From positions 1 through 38,223 of the forward strand of contig JAMCVT010000037.1 of NCBI GenBank assembly GCA_023475565.1: a stretch of 38,223 nt of DNA, written 5' to 3'. Shown piece by piece: positions 16,236 to 24,778 of this stretch. The translations under genes and the position numbers were made by a program. Source of the DNA: Actinomycetota bacterium (lineage in GTDB: Bacteria; Bacillota; Desulfotomaculia; Desulfotomaculales; Desulfocucumaceae). How positions within the stretch are numbered: position 1 is the stretch's first letter; each line of letters opens with the position of its first letter. The notes under the pieces were generated by a model that ran no database searches, was not told the origin of the DNA, and saw only the letters and a list, made by a program, of their open reading frames with translations.

Positions 16236-16263
16236 AAACGGGGGCCTTCAAAGGCCCCCGTTT
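16236..16263. terminator. rho-independent terminator of ychF
   Basis: A GC-rich stem of about 10-13 bp (AAACGGGGGCCTT / AAGGCCCCCGTTT) has a minimal loop and A/T runs on both sides. It sits 4 bp past the ychF stop codon. It could also serve the plus strand. Confidence 0.9.
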
Positions 16264-16266
16264 ATA

Positions 16267-17358
16267 CTATACGTTAAATCTAAAATTTATTATATCCCCG
16301 TCCTGAACGATGTACTCCTTACCCTCCAGCCTGGCCAGGCCCTTTTCCTTAACCCTGGCCATGCTTTCCTGCTCCGCCAGGTCTTTGTAGCCCACCACCT
16401 CGGCCCTTATAAAGCCCCTTTCGATGTCGGAGTGTATCTTTCCGGCCGCCCTCCTGGCGTCGGTCCCCTTTTCAATGGTCCAGGCCTTCACCTCATCCTC
16501 CCCTACAGTAAAGAAGGATATCAGCCCCATGGCTTCATATACGGCCCTGGTCAGCCTTTCGGCCCCCAGTTCCTCCAACCCAAGATCCGCCATGAAAAGT
16601 CCCCTGTCCTCGGCGGGAAGCTGGCTTATTTCCATCTCCATAAGCCCGCAGACCTCTATAAGTCCTGTTCCCCTCCGGCCTGCCAGTTCAGCCAGTTCAC
16701 TCTTCCCGGGGTAGTCTCCCTGCCTGAACTGGTTTTCATCTGTATTGACCACAAATATAATGGGCTTATCTGTAAAAAAACTGTAATTTACAAGGGCCTG
16801 CCTTTCCGACTGGCTCAGATCCTGTTTGACTACCGGTATTTCCTTTTCCAGCCCGGCCAGTATCTTTTTCATTATCTCAAGCTCTTCCAGGCTTTCCTTC
16901 TTTATCTTTTTGCCGCCCTCAATGCGCTGTATTCTTCTTTCCACAAAATCCATATCCGCCAGGAGCAGCTCCACGTCTATAGTTTCTATATCCCTGACCG
17001 GGTTTACGCTTCCATCCACATGAAGGACATCGGGATTGTCAAAGGCCCTGACCACATGGACCAGCAGATCAGCCTGCCGTATCCCGTCCAGGAAGGCATT
17101 GCCCACTCCCTTTCCCTGGCTGGCCCCCCTGACCAGTCCCGGAACGTCGCTTACTTTCACCTGGGCGCAAACTGTTTTTTTTGGCCTGTACATCCCCGAC
17201 AAAAAATCAACCCTACGGTCGGGAACATCGGCCATACTTACATTGGTATCTGATTTCCCGGTGATAAATCTGGATGTTTCAACCCCGGCATTGGTAACCA
17301 AATTGAAAACTGTAGTTTTGCCCGCCATGGGCAGTCCGATAAGTCCGGCTGAAAGCAA
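16267..17358 (-). CDS. ychF: YchF/Obg-family nucleotidase with TGS domain
   Basis: This 363-residue P-loop protein belongs to the YchF family, which hydrolyses ATP or GTP and binds ribosomes. The G1 motif is GLPMAGKTT (residues 8-16), where classical YchF has GLPNVGKST. G3 is DVPGLVRGASQGKGVGNAFLD, a strong YchF signature, and the G4 region is VVNTDEN. A helical insert (about 120-190) and a C-terminal TGS-like domain (about 275-363; FFTVGEDEVKAWTI, and GDIINFRFNV at the end) follow. The start is TTG with GGAG upstream. It may be the YchF-like paralogue found in some anaerobic Firmicutes rather than the housekeeping copy. Confidence 0.9.
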   Translation of the reverse strand: MLSAGLIGLPMAGKTTVFNLVTNAGVETSRFITGKSDTNVSMADVPDRRVDFLSGMYRPKKTVCAQVKVSDVPGLVRGASQGKGVGNAFLDGIRQADLLVHVVRAFDNPDVLHVDGSVNPVRDIETIDVELLLADMDFVERRIQRIEGGKKIKKESLEELEIMKKILAGLEKEIPVVKQDLSQSERQALVNYSFFTDKPIIFVVNTDENQFRQGDYPGKSELAELAGRRGTGLIEVCGLMEMEISQLPAEDRGLFMADLGLEELGAERLTRAVYEAMGLISFFTVGEDEVKAWTIEKGTDARRAAGKIHSDIERGFIRAEVVGYKDLAEQESMARVKEKGLARLEGKEYIVQDGDIINFRFNV

Positions 17359-17459
17359 CTAAAACACTCCAATCGCCATAATGCCTTTGTCATGCCACCT
17401 GCTATATTTTAGCAGACAAAAAGCATTATCACAACAGCCACCCTGGAGTATTAAGCACA

Positions 17460-18098
17460 TCAAACGAACCTTTTAGCCGCCTCCCGGGCGTTCTCCACGG
17501 CCTTTGCCTTTATTTCCCCGGCTTTATCCGGCATATAGGCCATCCCCTCGACTATCACCGATTCAATGGACTCCACTCCCAGGAAAGTCAGAATGGCCCT
17601 TATGTAGCGGTCCCCGAATTCAAAATCCTTCGCGGGGCCCTGTGAGTAGAACCCCCCACGGGCCTGTATGTGCACTGCCTTCTTGTCCTTCAAGAGGCCC
17701 ACCGGGCCCTGATCGGTATACTTGAAGGTTTTTCCCACCACTACAATGGTGTCTATATACGCCTTCATCTTGGGCGGAATGCTCAGATTCCACAGGGGGG
17801 TGACAAATATGTACTTGTCAGCCGCCACAAACTGGTCGGCCATCTGGTTTATCCGGGCCACTTTGGACTGCTCCCCCGGAGTCAGCCTGTCGAAGTGCTC
17901 CCCCTGCTGCAGTTTTCCCCAGCCGCTAAGCACGTCCGGGTCCACGTAGGGTATGTCGGTCTTGTAAAGGTCTATGCTGACTATCTCGTCCCCCGGGCTT
18001 TCCTTACGGTAGGCCTCCAGGAACTCCCCGGCCACGGAAAGGCTGAAAGACTGGTCCGCGGGCTTGGGGTTGGCGGTTACAAAAAGAACGGTAGCCAC
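17460..18098 (-). CDS. azoR: FMN-dependent NADH-azoreductase / flavodoxin-fold quinone reductase
   Basis: This 212-residue flavodoxin-fold enzyme has an N-terminal FMN-binding motif [16 protein letters not shown]. It also has [19 protein letters not shown] (the P-x-[WY]-N-x-x-x-P-x-x-x-K motif of AzoR) and [10 protein letters not shown] near 145-155. It reduces azo dyes or quinones with NADH through FMN; the physiological substrate is probably quinones or electrophiles. The cytoplasmic location is inferred from the absence of a signal. ATG is preceded by GAAGGGATG. It stands between ychF and the permease gene, and no operon link is obvious. Confidence 0.9.
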   Translation of the reverse strand: MATVLFVTANPKPADQSFSLSVAGEFLEAYRKESPGDEIVSIDLYKTDIPYVDPDVLSGWGKLQQGEHFDRLTPGEQSKVARINQMADQFVAADKYIFVTPLWNLSIPPKMKAYIDTIVVVGKTFKYTDQGPVGLLKDKKAVHIQARGGFYSQGPAKDFEFGDRYIRAILTFLGVESIESVIVEGMAYMPDKAGEIKAKAVENAREAAKRFV

Positions 18099-18130
18099 TG
18101 CAAATCATCCCTTCTTGTATTCTTTTAAGC

Positions 18131-18225
18131 CACAGAGCACGCAGAGGACACAGAGATTTTTTAAGAAGGAACTCTTATTTACGGTACAAACAGGCAGCAG
18201 GAATTCCCTGTCTCCTGTCTCCTGG
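18131..18225 (+). repeat. two short periodic repeats between azoR and the permease gene
   Basis: A 9-bp-periodic stretch (CACAGAGCA, CGCAGAGGA, CACAGAGAT at 18131-18157) is followed 47 bp later by three heptamer units (TCCCTGT, CTCCTGT, CTCCTGG at 18205-18225), then GGTATTCAGG, which resembles the GGTATTACC end of the longer heptamer elements. A related CCACAGA...GGCCACAGA string occurs at 24779-24800 beside another heptamer array. The rest of 18099-18290 is AT-rich and shows nothing else. Confidence 0.6.
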
Positions 18226-18290
18226 GTATTCAGGGCAGTAATTATATTCTTATATATTTTCCCCCATATTATACCTCCGGCGGGGTTGGA

Positions 18291-19583
18291 CTAATCCCTG
18301 CTCCTGTATATAAGGTGCTCCATAATGAGCACCGAAAGCACCCCGATCACAAACCCGTTTCCCATTACCGGCCTGACCGCCGCAGGGAAGGTGGCCAGCA
18401 CCTGCACAGGCAAAAAAGAGATTATTATGCCCAGCATAAGCGGCAAACCCAGCACCAGGCCGCTTTCGAGGTCGAAACCATCACCCGACCCAAAGGCCAC
18501 CAGCAGGCCGGCCGCAATCTGGGAGCACATTATATATATGAGAACACTCCCCACCACTGTAGAGGGGATGCCCCCCAGAAAAACTATGGCCCCGGGCATA
18601 AAAGCCAGAGCCAGCAAGCCCAGGGCAGAGGGTATCAGTGTAAACCTGGAGGCGCAGCCTGTGGATGCTATCACACCGGGGCTCATGGAATAGTTCACCG
18701 GCCCTATAACACCAAAAAAGCCGGACAGCACTCCAGCCAGCCCGGTGATGGATATGCCCCGGGTGATCCGCCCCGGCATATCCTGCAGACCCAGCATTTC
18801 ACCAACTGACTGTATGGACCCCAGGTCGTTTATGGATAGGGCCAGGTAGCAAACCAGAAAGGCTATCAGTATCCCCGGATCAACCACAAGATTAAAGTGC
18901 AGGTCTTGATAGAAGGCAGCCGCCGGCTGCAGGCCAGGACCCCCGGCAGCAGTTTTAGCGGGAAATATTAAAAGATGGGCCAGGGCGCCGGCTATTATGG
19001 CCCATACGATGAGCGTTGACTTCCAAATCCCCTTAAGGCTCCTGTTGGCCACAAACATGACCAGCACCAGCAAAATGGAAAAGGACAGCTTTTTCAAGGG
19101 ATGCGCCTGTACTTCCGGCCCCAGTACAAGACCTGTGATGGTGGGTGTAAGGGTAAAGGCAATCAGTATAAGTATCGAGGCCACCACCCTGGGCGTAAAA
19201 AGCTTCTTTAGATATCCGAACATCCCTGTGGCGCCCACCGCTGCCAGGGCCGCGCCCCCTATGAGCACCGCCGTGTATACAGCCTCCGGGGTTCTACCCA
19301 GGCTTGCCGCCACTCCCACCAGCAGAACCGCCGCCGGCCCCATGATGAGGGGCAGCCGGTGGCCCCATAAAATCTGAACCAGAAGGGCTGCCCCCGACAC
19401 GAAGAACAATTTCTGTATGTAGGCCACCCGGGCAGCGGCATCAAATGAGTGCAGCCCCGCCACCACATTACCGATGATAATTACGGTGGGCACCGATATA
19501 GCCAGCCACTGCAGGCCGAAGGCCGCCAGCTGCCCCGGAGGGGGCGCCTCCTCCAAACCGTATCTTAATTTAAACCTGCTCAT
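18291..19583 (-). CDS. NCS2-family xanthine/uracil permease
   Basis: This 430-residue membrane protein has about 12-14 hydrophobic segments and NCS2 motifs: LQWLAISVPTVIIIGNVV early, NDLGSIQSVGEML (about 250) and GPVNYSMSPGVIASTG (about 300, the signature loop). The substrate (uracil, xanthine or uric acid) cannot be set from sequence. The open frame extends upstream to 19670, but AGGGGG lies 7 nt before the ATG at 19583 (MSRFKLRYGLE). It follows the nitrilase-family gene by 73 bp on the same strand, so the two may be co-transcribed and used in scavenging nitrogen from bases or amides; that is inference. Confidence 0.9.
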   Translation of the reverse strand: MSRFKLRYGLEEAPPPGQLAAFGLQWLAISVPTVIIIGNVVAGLHSFDAAARVAYIQKLFFVSGAALLVQILWGHRLPLIMGPAAVLLVGVAASLGRTPEAVYTAVLIGGAALAAVGATGMFGYLKKLFTPRVVASILILIAFTLTPTITGLVLGPEVQAHPLKKLSFSILLVLVMFVANRSLKGIWKSTLIVWAIIAGALAHLLIFPAKTAAGGPGLQPAAAFYQDLHFNLVVDPGILIAFLVCYLALSINDLGSIQSVGEMLGLQDMPGRITRGISITGLAGVLSGFFGVIGPVNYSMSPGVIASTGCASRFTLIPSALGLLALAFMPGAIVFLGGIPSTVVGSVLIYIMCSQIAAGLLVAFGSGDGFDLESGLVLGLPLMLGIIISFLPVQVLATFPAAVRPVMGNGFVIGVLSVLIMEHLIYRSRD

Positions 19584-19656
19584 ATCAAACCCCCTGCTGC
19601 CTTTTGCTCCCGGGGGGCACCCGAGTGAACGTTTTATAGCAATCACACTGCCCCGG

Positions 19657-20487
19657 TCAGATTCCGGCAAGGTTATAAAGGTCCGTTCTCCGGTGCCTTA
19701 AAAGGGGCAGCTCCCGCCGTACCCTGTCAATTATGACCGGGTCAATATCTCCGAATACAACCTCTTCCTCCTCCCCGGCCCGGGCAACTATATCCCCCCA
19801 CGGGTCCACCAGCATGGAATGCCCGTAAGCCACGTAGTGCCCCCCGGCATCCCTGGCCGGAGAGGCCGCTATGACATATACCTGGTTATCTACCGCCCTG
19901 CAGCGGTAGAGCATATCCCAGTGGGCAGGCCCGGTGGTCATGTTGAAGGCGGCCGGGATTACTATAACCTCAGCCCCCCCGGTTACCATCAGGCGGATCA
20001 GCTCCGGAAATCTGATGTCGTAGCATATAGCCACGCCAATGGTGCAGAGGTCTGTCTTTATAACGGTGATGCCGCGCCCGGCGCCCAGGGTGCTGGACTC
20101 CTTAACCTTTACGCCCCCGGGCAGATCCACATCAAAAAGGTGCGCCTTCCTGTGCCTGCCCAGCAGCTCACCACCGGGGCCTATTACAAAGCTGCTGTTG
20201 TAAACTGTATCCCCGTCCCTTTCCGGAACCGACCCCCCCACCAGATATACATTATTCTCACGGGCGGCTTGCGAAAGCATGCTGAAAGTCTCCCCACCCG
20301 GGTATGTTTCCGCGTATTCAGGAAAGACCCCGGCCACATAAGGGCAGTTGAACATTTCCGGCAAAGCCACCAGCCCGGCTCCTCCCGCCGCCGCCCGGCC
20401 AATCATCCGGCGGGCGGTGTCCAGGTTTTTTTCCTTGCTGCTCACCACTTTCATCTGGCAGACCGCAGCCTTGAACAGTTTATTCAA
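19657..20487 (-). CDS. carbon-nitrogen hydrolase (nitrilase superfamily, Nit2/omega-amidase-like)
   Basis: This 276-residue enzyme has the catalytic triad Glu44 (ALPEMFN), Lys114 (HRKAHLFD) and Cys155 (GVAICYDIRFPE). Spacing and flanking residues match the Nit2-like branch (alpha-keto-acid omega-amidases) better than true nitrilases. The product would be an acid plus ammonia; the natural substrate is unproven. The start is TTG, supported by GGAGGAGG 7 nt upstream. It overlaps the stop of the preceding low-complexity gene (TTGA), so translation is coupled. The NCS2 permease follows. Confidence 0.9.
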   Translation of the reverse strand: MNKLFKAAVCQMKVVSSKEKNLDTARRMIGRAAAGGAGLVALPEMFNCPYVAGVFPEYAETYPGGETFSMLSQAARENNVYLVGGSVPERDGDTVYNSSFVIGPGGELLGRHRKAHLFDVDLPGGVKVKESSTLGAGRGITVIKTDLCTIGVAICYDIRFPELIRLMVTGGAEVIVIPAAFNMTTGPAHWDMLYRCRAVDNQVYVIAASPARDAGGHYVAYGHSMLVDPWGDIVARAGEEEEVVFGDIDPVIIDRVRRELPLLRHRRTDLYNLAGI

Positions 20488-20981
20488 TACGGCCTCCTCC
20501 TTGATCTGCCTCCCCGGCTGCCAAGTACTTCAGCCATTATGATACCGTGGTAAACACCTTTTGGAGTGCATAGGTTTTGCAGGAACGCCCTTCTCCGGCC
20601 CGTCCCCGGGCAGTTATCCCGGACATCCCCAACGTCCCGGCAGTGAGAGGCCGGGACAGCCGCCGCCAGATCAGGCTTAATGGTTTCTTCCACTAAAGCT
20701 GTCCGGCGTCCGGCGTCCGGCTCCGGCGCAGCCGGCCGCCTTTCCCTCTCAGTCCGGGGAAGCTCCCCCTCCCCTTCCCGGGGCTCCGGATCCTCCTGCC
20801 GGCGGGCCCAGGGGCCCCGAAGGGGGGAGTCTTCAACACCTTCTCCCTCACCGGCCGTTTCCCAGCCTTCCGTATAGTCCGCGGGTCCGGTCCCGGCAGG
20901 CCGGGAAGAGTCTTCCCGGCGGGTCCATGGACCCCGGAGGGGTAAATCGTCTTCCACTATCCCATAGTCTCTAATTTTCAA
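20484..20981 (-). CDS. uncharacterised low-complexity protein with a repeated LRGPWxRR motif
   Basis: I do not recognise a family. Of the 165 residues the first 95 are rich in Glu, Pro, Gly and Arg and are probably disordered. They contain two copies of one motif: DDLPLRGPWTRRED (11-24) and EDSPLRGPWARRQED (50-64). The C-terminal 60 residues look more constrained, with RRRAFLQNLCTPKGVYHG followed by IIMAEVLGSRGG and a basic end RSRRRPY. The start is TTG with AAGGGG upstream; the stop overlaps the nitrilase start. It lies directly behind floA. Base composition is more GC-rich than its neighbours. A role with FloA or the membrane is possible only by context. Confidence 0.6.
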   Translation of the reverse strand: MKIRDYGIVEDDLPLRGPWTRREDSSRPAGTGPADYTEGWETAGEGEGVEDSPLRGPWARRQEDPEPREGEGELPRTERERRPAAPEPDAGRRTALVEETIKPDLAAAVPASHCRDVGDVRDNCPGTGRRRAFLQNLCTPKGVYHGIIMAEVLGSRGGRSRRRPY

Positions 20982-21000
20982 ATACTCAGCCCCTTACCGG

Positions 21001-22002
21001 CTATTTTTTATCATCCTGCCTGCCGGGTCGCTCCTCCATCTGTCCCACGCTGGAAATGCCCTCACGCATCCTGGTGTCCGCCAGGAGGTTCTGCATGTTG
21101 TAGTAATCCATAACACCCAGCCTTCCCTGGCGCAGCGCATCCGAAAGCGCCCTGGGCACTTCTGCCTCGGACTCAACCACCTTGGCTCTCATTTCCTCCA
21201 CCGAGGCCTTCATCTCCTGCTCCCTGGCCACCGCCATAGCCCTTCTCTCCTCGGCCTTGGCCTGGGCTATGCGCTTGTCGGCCTCTGCCTGGTCTGTCTG
21301 CAGCTGGGCCCCGATGTTTCTTCCCACATCCACATCGGCAATGTCTATAGACAGTATCTCAAAGGCGGTTCCGGCGTCAAGGCCCTTTTCCAGAACAGTT
21401 TTGGAGATTGAATCCGGGTTCTCCAGCACCTGTTTATGGGAGACCGAGCTGCCCACGGTGGTCACCACACCTTCACCCACCCTGGCCAGTATGGTCTCGG
21501 TGCCGGCCCCGCCCACCAGCCGATCAATGTTTGCCCTTACTGTGACCCTGGCCATCACCTTGACCTCTATGCCGTCCTTGGCCACCGCCGAAATGAGAGG
21601 TGTCTGGATTACCTTGGGGTTGACGCTCATCTGCACGGCCTCCAGCACATCCCTGCCGGCCAGATCTATGGCTGCCGCCCTCTCAAAGGGAAGCGGAATG
21701 TCAGCCCTTTCGGCGGCTATAAGCGAGTTCACCACCCGGTCAACATTTCCCCCGGCCAGGTAGTGGGCCTCCAGCTGGTTGACCGTTATATCCACCCCGG
21801 CCTTGTCTGCCTTGATCAGAGGGTTTACTATCTGGGCCGGGGGCACCCTCCTGAGCCTCATCCCCACCAGGGTGAATATTCCTATATGCACCCCGGCTGC
21901 CAGCGCCGATATCCACAGTCCCACCGGGATGAAGCTCAAAAGAATCCCCAGACCCGCCAGTATAAGCAGCCCCAAAATTATAGTACTCAGTATAGCTGTC
22001 AT
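21001..22002 (-). CDS. floA: flotillin-like protein FloA
   Basis: This 333-residue SPFH-family membrane scaffold has two N-terminal hydrophobic segments (about 5-27 and 30-50). An SPFH domain (to about 200) follows, with [19 protein letters not shown] and [18 protein letters not shown] long Ala/Glu-rich coiled coil follows ([20 protein letters not shown]). It matches YqfA/FloA of Bacillus in length and order. FloA organises functional membrane microdomains and influences fluidity, signalling and sporulation. AGGAGGTG precedes the ATG. It is next to an nfeD gene, a conserved partnership. Confidence 0.95.
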   Translation of the reverse strand: MTAILSTIILGLLILAGLGILLSFIPVGLWISALAAGVHIGIFTLVGMRLRRVPPAQIVNPLIKADKAGVDITVNQLEAHYLAGGNVDRVVNSLIAAERADIPLPFERAAAIDLAGRDVLEAVQMSVNPKVIQTPLISAVAKDGIEVKVMARVTVRANIDRLVGGAGTETILARVGEGVVTTVGSSVSHKQVLENPDSISKTVLEKGLDAGTAFEILSIDIADVDVGRNIGAQLQTDQAEADKRIAQAKAEERRAMAVAREQEMKASVEEMRAKVVESEAEVPRALSDALRQGRLGVMDYYNMQNLLADTRMREGISSVGQMEERPGRQDDKK

Positions 22003-22019
22003 AAAGCACCTCCTGTTTT

Positions 22020-22526
22020 TTATTCCCTGGTTTTATTATACCCCTTTACCACCACCCGGGTTCCCTCAACCCTGACCACCTCCACCGGCGCTCCAGAGGG
22101 AATGAAATTCCCCTCAGTGACTACATCCAGCCTCTCTCCGGATATTTCAGCGGTTCCCGAGGGCCTCAGAGGAGTGAGGGCGGTGCCTTTTTTACCGGCA
22201 TATACGGCCAGACCCTCCCGGGGAGCCACATAACCCTGGTCATTCTTCTGCTTGGTGTCAAGGGTAAGCCTCTTCCACAGGTTTAATTTATTAAAAAGCT
22301 TAACGCCGGCAAAAATGAACACAACTGTAATCGCCAGCGCCCACACCAGGGCCGTGGTGGCCTGGGTAACATCAACAGCCATAAGGAAAATACCCCAGCC
22401 TACAAGTATTACACCGGCCACCCCGGCCACCCCGAAGCCCGGCAGAACAAATATTTCTACAATCAGGGCGATTATCCCCAGCAGCAGTACCAGAACGGCA
22501 ATCCAGGTGTGTAATTGGGAAAACAT
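22020..22526 (-). CDS. NfeD-family membrane protein
   Basis: This 168-residue protein has four hydrophobic segments in its first 85 residues (such as [18 protein letters not shown], the NfeD signature) and a C-terminal OB-fold domain (about 100-165; [18 protein letters not shown] and [12 protein letters not shown]). The short form without a ClpP-like protease domain is the NfeD1b type, always paired with a flotillin-like gene. GGAGGAATGGTTAT precedes the ATG. It ends 18 bp before floA on the same strand, so the two form a membrane-microdomain module. Confidence 0.92.
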   Translation of the reverse strand: MFSQLHTWIAVLVLLLGIIALIVEIFVLPGFGVAGVAGVILVGWGIFLMAVDVTQATTALVWALAITVVFIFAGVKLFNKLNLWKRLTLDTKQKNDQGYVAPREGLAVYAGKKGTALTPLRPSGTAEISGERLDVVTEGNFIPSGAPVEVVRVEGTRVVVKGYNKTRE

Positions 22527-22579
22527 ATAACCATTCCTCCTTTCCGCAAAAAAAGCACGACTCTGGTGATTATTAAAGA

Positions 22580-22597
22580 CCCGGCGATTGCGCCGGG
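22580..22597 (-). terminator. hairpin between rpsU and nfeD, weak terminator
   Basis: A perfect 7-bp GC stem (CCCGGCG-ATTG-CGCCGGG) lies 64 bp past the rpsU stop and is followed on the minus strand only by TCTTTAATAA. It may attenuate rather than stop transcription into nfeD/floA. Confidence 0.5.
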
Positions 22598-22661
22598 CCT
22601 TGTATACCTAAGTATTTTGCAGTTTTTCGGCATCAATCCGCCTGCAACAGGCGTTTGAGTT

Positions 22662-22838
22662 TTAATGAAACTTGCGTTTTCTGGCCGCTTCTGACTTTTT
22701 TTTACGTTTTACACTCGGTTTTTCATAATGCTCGTGCTTTCTGGCCTCAGCCAGTACACCCGCCTTCTGACAGGTGCGTTTAAAACGCCGGAGGGCGCTG
22801 TCCAGTGTCTCATTCTTACCGACACGTACTTCTGCCAT
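22662..22838 (-). CDS. rpsU: 30S ribosomal protein S21
   Basis: Reading the minus strand from the ATG at 22838 gives 58 residues: [20 protein letters not shown], then [20 protein letters not shown], ending [11 protein letters not shown]. This is S21, a small basic protein of the 30S platform that helps initiation. An open frame at 22709-22921 overlaps it in another register and is only a shadow. TGGTAA-rich sequence with GGGAGGGATGG precedes the start. Position after the HIT gene and before nfeD/floA matches Firmicute order, although yqeY, usual between rpsU and floA, is absent. Confidence 0.96.
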   Translation of the reverse strand: MAEVRVGKNETLDSALRRFKRTCQKAGVLAEARKHEHYEKPSVKRKKKSEAARKRKFH

Positions 22839-22941
22839 TTACCATCCCTCCCTCCGCCGTACCATAAACCTTCAACATAAATACACCCCGTTGCCAGATT
22901 AAACACCATTTTATTATACATCCACAGCAGTCTGTAGTCAA

Positions 22942-23364
22942 CTAGCCCGGAGGCCAGTGTAGCGGCCTCCCACCTATCAGGTGGTAATGTATATGGAAAA
23001 CCAGCTGGCCGGCATCCTGGTTGCAGTTGCTGATCAGCCGAAATCCTTTTTCCAGCCCCATTTCACGGGCCACCCGGCCTGCAGCCAGCTGCAGGTCTCC
23101 CATTATGCCGGAATCCTTTTCCTCCAGGTCAAAAAATGTGGGAATGTGCTTTTTGGGTATGAGCAGGAGGTGAACCGGAGCTACCGGTCTAATGTCCTTA
23201 AAAACAAGCACGGAGTCATTCTCATATACTATTTCAGCCGGTATCTCCTTATTAATTATTTTACAAAATATACAGTCCTGCGTAAGACAACACCTCCCCC
23301 CGGAGAAAAATGTTAATCCTTTTGGGGATATTCTATTCAACAAGCCGCCGTTCAAATCCTTCAT
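22942..23364 (-). CDS. HIT-family nucleotide-binding hydrolase (HinT-like)
   Basis: This purine nucleotide phosphoramidase has the histidine triad HIHYHLIGG near the C-terminus and the N-terminal CIFCKIINKEIPAEIVYEN. The family-conserved part runs from DCIFCK (about residue 30) to the end, about 111 residues, so the open frame has an extra 29 residues. GGGGGGAGGTG lies exactly where a start for the short form is expected, but the in-frame codons after it are TGT, TGT, CTT and ACG; none is a usual start. The ATG at 23364 lies 4 bp after the mtaB stop and could give a long form by coupling. See the finding on this start. Confidence 0.88.
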   Translation of the reverse strand: MKDLNGGLLNRISPKGLTFFSGGRCCLTQDCIFCKIINKEIPAEIVYENDSVLVFKDIRPVAPVHLLLIPKKHIPTFFDLEEKDSGIMGDLQLAAGRVAREMGLEKGFRLISNCNQDAGQLVFHIHYHLIGGRPLHWPPG

Positions 23365-23367
23365 GGT

Positions 23368-24675
23368 TTATAATTTTCTGCCCTCAAGAGTGCCGCCGGA
23401 CACCTTTTCCGCCCTGACCCGGACAAATTCCCCCTTAAGGCCCTCATCCCCCGGAAAAACCACCAGCAGGTAATTGGCGGTATGGCCCTGCAGCATTCCC
23501 GGTCTGCCGTCGGCCAGGTCCTCCACCAGCACCTCAACCTCCCGGCCAATATACTGTGAGGCAAATTCCCCGGCCAGGGCAGACCCCAGGTCAATGAGCA
23601 TTTTGCTGCGCCGCTCCTTGACCTCCCCGGCCACCTGCCCGGGAAACTCCGCAGCCGCAGTGCCCTTTCTGGGTGAATACTTAAACACGTGCATGGCTGA
23701 AAACCTTATTTCCTCTGCCAGGCGATATGTATTAATAAAGTTGTCCCCGGACTCCCCCGGGAAGCCCACAATCACATCGGTGGTAATGGAAACGTCCCTT
23801 ATCCTTTCTTTTATCTCACCGGCCAGCCTTTTAAAATCAGCGGCGGTGTAATGCCTCTTCATGGCCGAAAGTATAACGTCATCGCCGCTCTGCAGGGGAA
23901 TATGGAGGTGCGGGCAGAACGGCAGCCCCCCGGCCAGTATGGATATCAAATCTTCATTTACATCCATGGGCTCCACCGAGCTGAGCCTTATCCTGGCCAG
24001 CCCCCTGACGTCAGAAAGCCTTTCCAGAAGTGAGGCCAGCCCCGGCGCACCAGGTTTATCCTGGCCGTATGCCCCGGTATGTATACCGGTCAGCACTATC
24101 TCCCGGTAGCCCGCCTCCACCATCTTCCCGGCCTCTTCCAGAACCCTGCCGGGGTCCCTGCTTCTCACAGGCCCCCTGGCATAGGGCACTATGCAGTACG
24201 AGCAGTAGTTATTGCACCCTTCCTGAATTTTTAGAAAGGCTCTGGTCCTGCCGGTGGCCGCCACGGCCGGGAGTTCTTCAAACTCCTTTATTTCTGACGG
24301 CTCCAGAACAGCACTTACCTTTTTGCCCTTTTTTATTTCCTCCACCCTGTCCACTATCCGGGATTTGTCGGCCGTGCCCATAACCAGGTCCACGCCGGGA
24401 ATCTCCAGCACCTCCCCGGGGGACACCTGGGCATAGCAGCCGGTAACCACCACCAGCCCCTCCGGGTTGGACCGGACGGCCCTTCTGATATACTGCCGGG
24501 ACTTGCGGTCGCCAGCATGGGTAACGGTGCAGGTGTTGATTACATATACATCGGCCAGCTCCCCAAAATCCACCACCTGGTAGCCCCTGGTCCTGAACAT
24601 CCCGGCCATGGAGGATGACTCGTACTGGTTGACCTTGCACCCCAGGGTGGCTATGGCCACTCTTTTGGAACTCAT
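23368..24675 (-). CDS. mtaB: tRNA t6A37 methylthiotransferase MtaB
   Basis: MtaB is a radical-SAM enzyme converting t6A to ms2t6A at position 37 of tRNAs reading ANN codons. In 435 residues it has the UPF0004 domain (Cys in TLGCKVNQYE, INTCTVTHAGD and VTGCYAQ, binding one 4Fe-4S cluster). The radical-SAM triad is CNNYCSYC (about 155-162), and a C-terminal TRAM domain follows (about 370-430). KVNQYES distinguishes MtaB from MiaB. GGGGGGTCCGCA precedes the ATG. It is part of the dnaK-rpsU cluster, in the same place as yqeV of Bacillus. Confidence 0.95.
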   Translation of the reverse strand: MSSKRVAIATLGCKVNQYESSSMAGMFRTRGYQVVDFGELADVYVINTCTVTHAGDRKSRQYIRRAVRSNPEGLVVVTGCYAQVSPGEVLEIPGVDLVMGTADKSRIVDRVEEIKKGKKVSAVLEPSEIKEFEELPAVAATGRTRAFLKIQEGCNNYCSYCIVPYARGPVRSRDPGRVLEEAGKMVEAGYREIVLTGIHTGAYGQDKPGAPGLASLLERLSDVRGLARIRLSSVEPMDVNEDLISILAGGLPFCPHLHIPLQSGDDVILSAMKRHYTAADFKRLAGEIKERIRDVSITTDVIVGFPGESGDNFINTYRLAEEIRFSAMHVFKYSPRKGTAAAEFPGQVAGEVKERRSKMLIDLGSALAGEFASQYIGREVEVLVEDLADGRPGMLQGHTANYLLVVFPGDEGLKGEFVRVRAEKVSGGTLEGRKL

Positions 24676-24778
24676 TGCGGACCCCCCATCTTACAGGCAT
24701 TTCTTTCTGGTCGGGAGACGGTAGACGGGTGTTTGCATGCCCTACTTTGATGTCAGTATAAAGACTGACCCCATTTGG

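Noticed and set aside
20484-20981. Treating this frame as noncoding GC-rich DNA
   Set aside because: A ribosome site, coupling to the next gene, duplicated motifs and an ordered C-terminus make coding more likely, although homologues could not be checked.
22709-22921. Open frame of 70 codons overlapping rpsU
   Set aside because: It is in another register of the same strand; the 58-codon frame at 22662-22838 is clearly ribosomal protein S21.
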